From Tubiluchus corallicola (taxonomy: Eukaryota > Priapulida > Priapulimorpha > Priapulimorphida > Tubiluchidae), in assembly GCA_030141605.1 (NCBI GenBank), contig JAQGDQ010000297.1, forward strand, positions 224,537-288,536: DNA of 64,000 nt, given 5' to 3'. Of this stretch, positions 1-10,401 are shown piece after piece. Positions within the stretch are counted from its first letter, which is position 1; every line of letters starts with the position of its first letter. Under the pieces are notes generated by a model that saw nothing but the letters and a program-made list of their open reading frames with translations, ran no database searches and had not been told where the DNA came from. A program made the translations under genes and the position numbers.

Positions 1-1232
1 GCTTCAAACCGTAAACAGATAAAATCAGTTTATATTATTGTCAATGCACCCGTTTATCAGCCTGCGTACGCTTTATTCTTTTTCTGCCGTTATTTCTTAT
101 TGATTTTTTTCCGCAGGCTACTCCGCACGCTGTTCCGCAACGGAAATCGCATCCGCACACTACGTAAACGCCACATTACTTTTATTATGACATTGTTACG
201 TGTAAATAAAGATGTAAATCAGTCTCGCTACGTTCGAGTGCTGATGATATAAACTTTACTTTGCTTGGAAAAGAAACTTTAATAGCCAGAGAATTGTCCA
301 AAAACATTAAATTACTTCACGGGTAAAAATATTGAATAGGTTTCGTAATATTTCAGTGGGAGATTTTAATCACCTACTCACTCACACACCGTCGCAGTAT
401 CCATTACGTGACACGGTTTTTGTTCAAATTCAGATCTTAACTGCTTAGTTTCGATTAGCTTTTGGCAGAGCCTTCTTGAGATTCTGTTTTTTAGTTGTTT
501 CCAAGTTGCTTAGTTCGCGTTTATATTCTATACCACAATTAAAAGTTATCTTATGAACTTTTAGATATTGAAATTTAAATGTTTTTGGAATGGGCTATAT
601 TAATTATTATTCTTAATCCCACTGCCAGTTTCTCCAAAGATAACTAACTGTTGAGTAAACTTTGGCCATCATATTAATACATATACATCATACACACGCA
701 TAAAAATTTAACTTAAGAAGTATGTATGGTTTCAAATGTCTGGGAAAATAATAGGTAGAGTGAAAGGATGTAAGATGTGAACAAACAGGTGTGAATTACG
801 ACTTTTATTTCAGATAAGTTAGACTTGCCTTATGTTCAAAACCACCCGAGTAGTTCAAACAAAGTTATCTTTTCCATAATAAGAAAAGTCAGCAGAAACA
901 TGCGCGGTTATCACTGATAAGAATAGGATTCATTTTTGCCAGTTCTCCATTTACGTGGTAGGATGTCAACAAAATCATTTTACAGTTTCAAAACTTCATT
1001 GCAAACACGCTATTGGTGTTTGCTAAACTGGTGTACATGGGTACAGCTGCTTCACCAGTGAAAACCGACCAGAGAAAATCCGTAAAATTTTGCATATCGG
1101 CCAAATTCGACAAAAAATACTTAAAAAATAAAAGAGAAATGCGTACTCTGCGAGAAGAGAGAGAAGGATCGTTAGTATTTGTGCATGCGCCTATAATGAC
1201 ATATCTATAATGATGTATAAATGTTTAAGTAA
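1..1232. other. AT-rich non-coding stretch
   Basis: I see no supportable gene or repeat here. Short open frames (for example near 1013-1210) have no recognisable motif and look like chance. The retrotransposon relic described next begins at the right end. Confidence 0.6.
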
Positions 1233-1469
1233 TGCTGCCTGAGTCAGAACTTTCAATTAACTACAAGTGTTCATAATCGTGTTACAAGGTCACAGTTACT
1301 GTCATCTAATCAGCTATATGTAAATGTTGTTAAGCTTGAGTATGATAAGCGTACATTTTATTACTCGGGGGCTATGCTTTGGAATACTCTTCCAAATTAT
1401 ATGAAAGGCGCACGATCTTTACATACTTTCAAAAGATTTGCTAAAACTTATTTTTCGTGTATTGAATAG
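1233..1469 (+). pseudogene. Non-LTR retrotransposon C-terminus relic
   Basis: An open frame of 78 codons ends at TAG 1467-1469. It reads through a basic 'HNRVTRSQLL' stretch and then 'KRTFYYSGAMLWNTLP', 'SLHTF' and 'KRFAKTYFS'. This matches the C-terminal tail pattern after the reverse transcriptase of CR1/Jockey-type LINEs: HNYxTR, then KRSFxYxGAxxWNxLP, then SLxxFK. There is no ATG near its start and a stop (TAA 1230) precedes it, so it is a 5'-truncated copy. The AT-rich run to about 1760, with A-rich AATAAA-like repeats, is plausibly the element's 3' UTR and tail. The family match is from recognised motif order only; the exact clade is not determined. Confidence 0.72.
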
Positions 1470-2154
1470 TCTAATATCAGATATAACCTACAGTTATATA
1501 TCTTGTTACTTTACTTATTTTGTAATTAACGTAATTTTATGTTTCTTTAGTGCAGTAATGACTAGAAAATCATTTTATTCTGTTAGAGAATCATAAACGC
1601 AGCTGTTGTAATGAAATTGTATGAATGAAATGTATATATATATATATCTGTATGTATGTATAATGTTAAAAACTGAGGGCTGTTTGGAAAGCAGTGTTAA
1701 GCACAAAATATTAATATAAATAAAATATATAAATAAAAATAAATAAACTATCAACGACAAGTGGTAGTTTATTTATTTTTGTTTATACAATTACATTATA
1801 TTTTATATGTCACATAATATGTTATATTTTATATATTATATAATATATCAGTGATTTGTCGTTATTATTTGTTTAGTTAATGTAATAGTCGTAAACCTAG
1901 TAACTGCTTTGTGAAACCAGAACCAGGCGAAGAAAAGGCAATTATGAAATATGTCCCCATAAACTTTCCACGCAAAATTATATTACGCATCATCACGCTT
2001 ACTTGCTTGGAAAACTTATGTAACCAGAAAAAGAAAGTTTTAGAATTTGAAATATTCGCGTCACTTAGTAAAATGCAACTGAAACTCACTTTCCCAGGGT
2101 GCACCAGTAACTCACCACAAAAGTATTTTTAATCTTATTGACAAGCTACAGCTC
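1470..2154. other. AT-rich tail and intergenic DNA
   Basis: Holds the probable 3' UTR of the LINE relic, a short (TA)n run near 1632-1646, and AT-rich sequence with AATAAA-like motifs to about 1830. No coding signal is seen in the rest. Confidence 0.5.
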
Positions 2155-2285
2155 ACGTGGGAAGGGAGGTCATGGAAATGGAAGTGCTAAGAAACAGAAG
2201 AAGAGGACGACCCAAGCGGAGATGATTTGAATGTGTTAACGGAGACCTTAGAGAGAAAAACCTGAGAAGAAGAAGACAAGATACA
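2155..2285 (+). pseudogene. Second LINE C-terminal remnant with stop
   Basis: The frame reads 'VLRNRRRGRPKRR', a stop (TGA), then 'FECVNGDLREKNL'. This is the common tail of many non-LTR retrotransposon ORF2 proteins, of the form RRRGRPKxRWxDxVxxDLxxxxL. The TGA sits exactly where the conserved tryptophan (TGG) would be, so one G-to-A change explains the stop. Only about 40 codons are recognisable and no reverse transcriptase is present. It is a different tail type from the relic at 1.2-1.5 kb. Confidence 0.6.
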
Positions 2286-3140
2286 GTTATTTATACTTTT
2301 GCGTGGTTGGTGAAGTGTGCAGTACGAATTCTTTGAATAGTTTTCTCCAGCTCTACGCAATGTTATCTAAACTTGTTTCAAACGACCTAACGTCAAAATG
2401 GCTGGGCTTAACAGTCTCACGGAGTTCAAATTTAGTTTTATATAGGGTTACCACTAATGCAAGCTCGTACATACACAATAAGATTGTATGTAGGTGACAC
2501 AAAATTCTATGGCGATTTTTTAGTTTTATCTAAGTAAAGGGTTTTCTTGTGCTTTGAGTTAGAGTTTGTTATGACTCCTGGGAGAAGGTTCTAAGCTGTA
2601 ACAGACACCGGCAACACACAGATGTTGAAAAGAAACCACTCTGGATGTGAATGGCGACATGCCTTCTGCCAACATATGATTATAAAAAATAATCACTGTT
2701 ACATAGCTGTGTGAAATTTACTGCGTGTAACATTTCAAGTCGCGAATGTAGCGGTTACGGAGTTTACGGAAGTATGCAGTTATAGTGCTCGTGCCAAATT
2801 TTGAATAATTATATTGCGCGAACATGTCAACTTACATTAAGTCAAATTCAATGAGTTGTCCTCTTGCTTTCACTGATTTATGAGAACATAACCCCAGGTT
2901 GTTTAATCTGTGACGTAGATATGTGAATTTTTGGCATGAGTAACGCGGATGTTCGGCATGCCTGGAAATCATATCAGCTAAACTTAGTTCACATTTCATC
3001 AGTCTTTCATTTTGCAGACAACATAAAACCTTTGGGTGTCTTTTGCTCTAGATTTTTGACTGTTCGGGTTCAGTGCCTGAGTAATTCATGTGGACCCTAT
3101 CAATTAAGCTTGTTTACAAATATCTTTATTTTTCCTTGAT
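2286..3140. other. Intergenic, no recognised feature
   Basis: Several 60-70-codon open frames exist (around 2303-2497 and 2936-3139), but none carries a recognisable motif or plausible splice pair. I see nothing supportable. Confidence 0.5.
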
Positions 3141-3340
3141 GTCGTGATTCGCCCTGCTCAAGGCTTTATCAGGAACTATAAAACGAACAAAACATGACAT
3201 TATTTACTTAAACACACCTACACGAAAATTTCACTAGGTTATGCACTGATTATCAATTAGAAATATTTCAAATTTTACCAAAATTGTACTATATTTTCAC
3301 AAAGAATTAATATGTGCACAGAATTAATTTAGTAAAACTA
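3141..3340 (-). repeat. Inverted repeat arm, retroelement-like
   Basis: This segment is the diverged reverse complement of 4161-4350, over about 200 bp with small indels. On the minus strand its start reads CTGATAA, a short stem, then GAAT, a decayed version of the CTGATGA...GAAA core in the partner arm. The two arms are about 820 bp apart. They look like two copies of one dispersed element in opposite orientation; Penelope-like elements are one family known to carry such cores and to integrate in inverted arrangements. Family assignment is inference. Confidence 0.5.
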
Positions 3341-4160
3341 AAGGTAGTACTTAGAAGTATTTAGTACTGGTGGTATCCTAGGGGGTACAAAAGCAACGAG
3401 TAATCACAGCAATTTATTACATCCGTGTACTGCTGAAACAATAGCGAATCTATCAAACCTCTGTATTTAGTATAAGGGCCTTGGTTGTGCTGTTTCAAGT
3501 TGGACATGAAAAATGGAGACAGTTACAAGTTCCTGTCTTAAATTACATGTAGCTAATGGGCAAACATATATTAGGTGTTCGGAGTTTGAGATGTATGATG
3601 ATCACATTTACAGAGCTCATTGTCAACCAGCCCTATTCGGTATTTAAACGACTTGCGACCTCTGTTAAGCAAAAGGGCAAATGCACTGGTTTCTGTAAGG
3701 CGGTTGTATCTGCAAAAAGGCATTTTTAGTGGATAAATATAAACTACACTTATTTTAGTTGGGTTTCCTGCAGTTAATTGTTTTGTACAGTTCTCTGTAC
3801 GTTTACAAATTCATCAGGTTCTTTCTGCTTGTATTTTAGATGTTGTTCATCCGTAAATATAACCGCAACGCAAGGCTCTTTCTTTGAACAATTTCAACAT
3901 CGGGTTGTATCAGGTTGGCTGAAGGGTAAGATCGAAGCAACGACCCGAAAAACTTTGCGATTAATTTTTTCACTTAAACAGAATGGCAATTCACTGCACC
4001 TCAACCCACAAAAAACACTCGCGCTGTCCTGAAGGGCAAACTGGTTGCTTAGAGGATTCAAAAACATGCTGAGTATTCCGCCTGTATTTAATATTAAAAG
4101 TTTTTAGTATTTAGTAGTAGTAGACAGCCTTGAAGCTATGGTTTGCTATTACTGAATAAA

Positions 4161-4350
4161 ATTTTACTAAATTAATTCTATGCAAATATTCATCTTTTGT
4201 GAATATATAGTACAATTTTGGTAAGTTTTTTAATATTTGTAATTGGTAATCAGTGTAATTTTCGAGTAACTGTATTTGGTGAATAATGTTACGTTTTATT
4301 TGTTTTTTAGTCCCTGATGAAGCCTTGCAAGGTGAAACACGTGCAGAACG
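4161..4350 (+). repeat. Inverted repeat arm with hammerhead-like core
   Basis: Partner of 3141-3340. It contains CTGATGA (4314-4320), a 13-nt stem-loop segment (4321-4333, CCTTGCAAGG centre) and GAAA (4334-4337), in the order and spacing of the catalytic core of hammerhead ribozymes. The following ACGT-GCAGA-ACGT can form a short third stem. Stem I and a clean cleavage triplet are not obvious, so it may be inactive or a coincidence of sequence. Confidence 0.4.
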
Positions 4351-4423
4351 TTAATGAGGACATTTGATTAATGAGACTGCACTAGTTGTTGCATTAGTAA
4401 TCTTGACTACATTTCATGCAGGA

Positions 4424-4903
<480 letters not shown>

Positions 4904-5122
4904 GTGAATAAATAAAAAACTTTTTCCGGATTTTTAAATAACTTACAATTCAATACTTAGGCTTATAACTTGCCATTTACACGCATAATGGTCGAAACAA
5001 TTACAACAAAGTCATTAAATATATCGTTATATAACCTTTTGTACAGCACGCTGGCAAATTTCACGACGCCTTGTGTCAAACCACATTGAAAAAACACACG
5101 TAATAATCATGTATGACAATAG

Positions 5123-6432
5123 TTATTTGACACCATTTTGCCGCTTGTTTACCGTTTGAGGCATTTTGTAGTTAAAAATGTTGAAATCTGCCTGGTAGAG
5201 TTTAAGTAATTTTTGAAATCTCGCTGCATGTGTTTTTGAGACCAAGCTTTCCGCTAAGTGTCTGCTCCGTTCATTTTTGTTTGCTCTATCTGCAGGAAAT
5301 TTCAAATCTATTTCTAATCTTTCGAGGAGAAATTCTACATCTTCATCCATAGTCTCCCTCTTTCCAATGTACTGGTAATCTACAACACAAGGGTTACACA
5401 ACTTTTGGTAGCTCTCCCAATGGGGATTCAAATTGCCTCCTTTATCGACTGAAAGAGGGTCTTTTTTACGTGTTCTGTTATTTACCAAATAGGCAAGGAA
5501 TTTGTTAATTTTCATTGTTTCACTGTCAGTTGGTGCACCATTGATTGGTGCTAATTGTTCGTATGTCTTGTCAATATATTTTCTGTAATCTTTATATTTG
5601 CTCCGTGTTTTCTCGTCAATGATGTACTCGTCACCATTACCGCTTTTTGAGCGACTAGGAAAAACGGCATTAAATGAAGACATTATGCGTTCCAGTGGAT
5701 TACGGACGAACATAAACTTTGTATAAGTTCTCAAACGCTTCATTTGATCTTTAAATTCGTATTCACCAAGTCTTCTAAGGCCAGCCTCAGACAGGGATTT
5801 GGAATTGTGCACGTCAGAGTATGTAAGCTTGTCAATGTGACCAATGCCTTTTGCAGCTAACAAAACTCTCAGCCAGTTGCTGGTCATAGAATGAGGCGTA
5901 TAGCAGTACATTATCTTTAGTTCGTCGTCCACTAAAACATTTCTCAAGAATCGAACTCCAACATCGTAATTCCCTTTGTGTTTCAAACATTCTGTCATAG
6001 CATGGTGTCGGCGATGTCTGAAGCGTTCTTCGGGATTATTGGATTCCTGTTGGTGTTGTGTTTGTTTTTTATTTTGATTTGGCTGTTGTTGTTGTTGGTT
6101 TTTGTTTTTGCTTGTTTGTTGTTTTTGTTGGTTTTTATTTTTGTCTGATTGCTGTTTTTCCTGCTGGTTTTTATTTTGGTTTGGTTGTTGGTTTTGTTGA
6201 TTTTGGTTTTGATTTGACCGTTGTTTTTGCTGTTGATTTTTATTTTGGTTTTGATTTTTGTTCGATTGCTGATTGTTTTGATATTGGTTTGGATGCTGCT
6301 TTTGCTGGTTTTGGTTTTGACTTGATTGCTGTGGTTGTGTCTTATTTCGTGATGGAGTTGGTTCAACTGTAGTTGTCGTTTCGTCTTCTGATTCCCAGTT
6401 ATATTTGTCCTCCTTAAATACGGTAATATTTC
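5123..6432 (-). CDS. Carbohydrate sulfotransferase (CHST/HNK-1 family), terminal exon
   Basis: The exon follows a splice acceptor (TTCCAG before 6432) and encodes about 435 residues to TAA 5123-5125; upstream exons, presumably with the Golgi signal anchor, were not found. Residues about 30-132 are a low-complexity stem, roughly two-thirds Gln and Asn. Residues 145-435 match the Sulfotransfer_2 fold, which moves sulfate from PAPS to glycans in the Golgi lumen. The 5'-phosphosulfate loop reads YTPHSMTSNW (the family usually has PKVxCTxW). The 3'-phosphate loop FVRNPLERIMSSF is intact. HWESYQKLCNPC and YIGKRETMDED are the conserved C-terminal blocks. The usual PAPS-contacting Lys is His here. 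Acceptor sugar (chondroitin, dermatan or HNK-1 type) cannot be told. An ATG at 5998 opens the catalytic part, but the frame continues unbroken upstream to the acceptor. Confidence 0.85.
6060..6342 (-). repeat. Gln/Asn codon-rich low-complexity tract
   Basis: CAA/CAG/AAT/AAC/AAA-rich coding DNA within the sulfotransferase exon. In the coding frame it gives repeats such as NQNQQ and KNQQ. The other minus frame gives Lys/Thr/Asn-rich and the plus strand Phe/Val-rich open frames; these are shadows. No uninterrupted homopolymer longer than five Gln codons is seen, so it is an imperfect, somewhat aged expansion. Confidence 0.8.
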
Positions 6433-6987
6433 CTGGAATAAAATAATATTAAGTGCAATAAGTAATCTAATAGCATGATACTTGATGATTATTCGTAATT
6501 ATTAACGAATTACGAATTATTAACGAAGTATTATTATGTTTAACAGCGTTTTTGATAATTACTACAAAGTTAATGATATTAAAGAAATTACAATAATGTC
6601 CGCTACGTTTTATTACTCAGCGGACATTACTTATTACTTACTAAACACGTATATTACTCAGCTACAAAGCAATATGTCTGTTGTCGTAATAGCCGACATA
6701 TCTTTCATTTTTAGTATTCTGAGCTGTTTTGATAATCTTAGATAATAATCCGATCATAATTGAACAGTTTACTGGGATCAGCCTGTAAGTTGTTGTAGAG
6801 CTTACAAAGTTGCCCTTTCAGTAACCGCTGGTGAGTTATTGGGTGAGTCCAATATTTCCAGTGTATATGCGTCTTGTTATAAATGAAAAATACAACCATA
6901 CAACATGGAAAAATGATGCAACATCTTTAAGCTCTTTAGCGCCATTTGCACAATTTAAAATTACGTGTTGCGCGCCTGATTTTGGTG
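6433..6987. other. Sulfotransferase intron or upstream region
   Basis: AT-rich sequence upstream of the terminal exon acceptor. It holds ATTCGTAATTATTAACG-type short repeats near 6487-6530 and a small hairpin at 6595-6630 (TAATGTCCGCT paired with AGCGGACATTA). No further sulfotransferase exon is recognisable. Confidence 0.5.
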
Positions 6988-7405
6988 CAGGGCCGGAACT
7001 AGATGTGGCAAGCGGGGGGGGGGGGCGCGAGTATCCGAAGTGGTTAAATAATGGTTAAGCCAATTTTTAACCCCTTTTATACTGCATGCAGGCCTATAAT
7101 TAGCATGTGTGTAGGACGGAGTAGCGGACAGAGCAATAATGAGAAAATTAACTCTCAGTTAACCTAACGTTATTAATGTGCCTCTAACTAAATTGTTATT
7201 TACAGAAATTTTATCACACACAAGTTTTAAGAAAATAATACACTGAAGCTACCAAACATTTTTTTACCTAATTCTAATTCATATTGAAAATGATTACATG
7301 CGAACTGCAATATTCACTGCAAAAAAAATTATTTGTCCGATTTTGCAGGGGGCGCAAATTTTGACAGGGGGGCACCCCCCTCGCTCCCTCCTAGTTCGGC
7401 CCCTG
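6988..7405. mobile_element. hAT-type non-autonomous element, copy 1
   Basis: Bounded by terminal inverted repeats CAGGGCCGGAACTAG (left) and CTAGTTCGGCCCCTG (right). It is flanked by a perfect 8-bp duplication TTTTGGTG at 6980-6987 and 7406-7413. An 8-bp duplication with CAGGG ends is the hAT signature. No transposase is encoded. G-runs lie just inside both ends. A shorter copy lies at 52650-52962. Confidence 0.88.
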
Positions 7406-7413
7406 TTTTGGTG

Positions 7414-10212
7414 CATCAGTAACTTTTGCAAGTTGCAGTTGAGTTGCGCAATTGAAAATTGCATGGCTGGACATGACCTTACAAGTTAAAAATAACTTTA
7501 AATTTAATCAACAGCAGACATCAACGAAGTGCTACCAGGATTATAAAACGTTCAGTGTCATATTTGTACCAGTTGACGTAAGGATTACAATAACTGAAGT
7601 AGATTGTTTTACTAATAAGTTGGCTGTTTGCAGAGCAGTTCGTCATGGTCTTTTAGGCACAGAAATGAATATTTATTCTTAAAATTATTCCTTATAACTC
7701 GCCTGTGTGTGTTCAGCTTGTTTCCTACATCAACAATAATCATAAAAGAAGTCTGTAAGCTTAAGTGACTAGATTTTATAGTTAAATTATATTGTAGTAA
7801 AATTATATAAGTTATAGCCTAAAGGCTAAAATGCATTGCGCAAAACTTTTATAACATTAAGTTTGAAATATGGAAAATTAACGAAAATTAATAATTAAAT
7901 GTGATTTTACGATTGGAAATACAGCCGAAAAGACAGATTTGGAACGTGAACACAGACACTAGCCACAAGTAAAATTCAGTCCAGCCCTGTGATAACGGAG
8001 TCGTTCGCCAGCTCCGCAACATGGTTCACCATATAGTGTTTGTCGTTGTATAGTGTTTGTTCTACCTTGCTTATTCTTTTCAATTTTTTTATATTTTGTA
8101 ATTTTATGCTGTACTATAATTCAATATTTTGGTTGTAATGCTGATAAATAAACTTAATGTTATTTTAACTCTAATTTTTTTTCTTTTTAGTAGTAGTTTT
8201 TTTATTATGATTAGTTTTCGTTGCGTGTGCTAATATTGTAGTCTCTAGTATGTAAAATTGACATTGTAGTCCAGTCTAATCTGTGCAACCTGCGAAAACG
8301 GAGTCATTCGCCAACTCCAACACACAGTATACCAGATTTATTTTGCATTAATTTCTTATTACACAAACACACTCATAAATACCTAAGTTGTTGTGAAATT
8401 TTTGAGGATTGAACAGAATCTGTATCTAATAACCCTGCTAGTAGGTTTCTCCTTTGCTACACATAATTATGTGCTATTAAAGTACATTATAGGCCTATAT
8501 GTTTTACCACTTACATAGTGATTAGAATATAGGTAATCAGTACAATAAGTTATATGTGATATAGTCTATAGTTTAATTATGAGTCTCTGTGTCAGTGAGT
8601 CAGTCTGTGACTAACTAACTGAACAAAAGTTTCAAGTGTGATACGAATTACTTCTGTGATAATTGTACTTTTTTGCCGCTTTTACTCCTATAGTTACGTT
8701 TTTTTAAAACAACTAAATGACTGTAAATGAAACAAAACGCCGTAATCTATTAGCAACAAAGCGTTTAAGCTGCTACTCGTAAATAACAGGAGCTGCACAT
8801 TTCTGTCCGTTATAAAATATAAACTTTGGTGATATGTCCATTAATTCGCTTAAGCCTGTGCAATTTCAATCAATAACAATTTAATCTAGAACCAGTTCAA
8901 AGTTTCTTCTACAAATTACAAAAAATTGAGAAATTTTCACGAAATCCATGAAACGAAATTGCTTGAAATCATGTTGAAAATCTTATAAATGTGTGATAAA
9001 GGAATACATGATGGTTTTGGTACAACAATAAACTACCGCATATTCTAAGTAACTAATTTGTAAAATAATTATCTAGCGAACTGACCTACAGGGTTAGAAT
9101 TTTCTATTTGCAATTTAGTAGTTTTTGTATTCACAATTATATGTTTTGTATCTTGCCTCGGAACCTGTTGTCTAAAACTAAGCAAAGTGTTTCTTATTAT
9201 GACAGTTATACGTAGCTTGCACTATGGTGAACTAGAAACGTTAACGTGATCTGACTAACTTGTACTAACAGACTTCTGTAGTATGGCTGGGGATCTTATA
9301 ATAAAATGAAAGTACTATGATACAAATTGTGCACAGAAGTGACAAAACGTTGCAAAGTCTTGTGCAGACTAATTTTCACCGTATTAGGCAAAAATATCCA
9401 CTTCGAAAACACTAGGCCGACTAGAATAGCAGTTTTTCTACGAAACTAATAAAAACTAGTACAAACCTTGTAGACGAGTTTGATGGTAAACTGTCAAAAA
9501 AGACCAGCCGCACACAAGCAGTAGAAAATATCGCACGTACACATGATTTGATGAAAACATTGCCACTAGTCTAGTTTTTTACCGGACAACCTGTTTGGTG
9601 CAATTGGTGCAATAGCTGTACGCGCAAAATAACAGCATCTAAACCTGTTATTTTAAAAAGTGACTCATTTGACGTAGAACTCTTACCACAAAAGCAAATT
9701 GAATTGAAATCTGTTAAATGAAAATTGTCAAGGTAAAGCGAAAGTTGTCAATATTTAACATGAAAGTAGTGACTAGTGTTGACTTTGCAGGTACTCATCT
9801 ATATGCGGTTTATTATTAACACCGTGTTAACATGTATTGCTGTCAGTTACTAGAATGACTTGCCATTCAATTCAGGTAAAACTTTTAAATGTGTCAACGT
9901 CATCCACCCGGAAATCGTCTGTCAGTCTCGTTCATCAAACTTGAATTGTCAGCTTCAAAAGATTTTGTTCATAAAAATGTTCGCTTAGGGTAAACTCGGT
10001 TGGTTACTGTAAACGAATGTGGTAACTTTTGACACACAATAATCGCTATTATTCGCACACTGTCATAGTTGTACTGTAGTTTAACTGAACGTTGTGAATT
10101 TGGACAATGTGTATAAGAAAAACACCAAATAAAATAGACTAGAAACAAAGCACATCAAAATAATAGCCCAGAAGGTTTGCAAGATTACCTGTTGAAAGAA
10201 GATTAAATTTTT
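7414..10212. other. AT-rich intergenic DNA
   Basis: No gene is recognised. A motif ACGGAGTC-TTCGCCA-CTCC occurs at about 7996-8018 and again at about 8299-8322 in the same orientation, in otherwise unlike surroundings. Everything else looks like unstructured AT-rich sequence. Confidence 0.5.
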
Positions 10213-10401
10213 GTGATTTTCCCTAAAGGCAAAACAATAAGATCATTATCAAGTATAATACTCTCTTGTGTACAGCTTGATACGCTGCCAGATCGGATCC
10301 AGTACGCAAGAGTCGATTTTCCTCCTTTAGAAGGTTGTGGCGGGCCGGACCTAGCTTATTATCTCCAGCTAATACTCAAAGATGAGACACTGAACCAATG
10401 A
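10213..10401 (+). other. Weak coding-like stretch, unidentified
   Basis: An open frame of 62 codons. Its second half, after a possible acceptor (GTGTACAG ending near 10276), has balanced codons and reads 'LPDRIQYARVDFPPLEGCGG' before TGA. It could be a small terminal exon or chance. No family is recognised and no partner exon was found. Confidence 0.2.

Noticed and set aside
5995-6372. Lys/Thr/Asn-rich minus frame and Phe/Val-rich plus frame
   Set aside because: Both are shadows of the Gln/Asn-rich sulfotransferase frame, which alone continues into the catalytic domain and agrees with the splice acceptor.
6831-7489. Plus-strand open frames around 7 kb
   Set aside because: They straddle or lie in the hAT element ends and have no motif.
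7990-8330. Short LTRs around an element
   Set aside because: Only about 23 bp is repeated and the flanks do not match; too little for LTRs.
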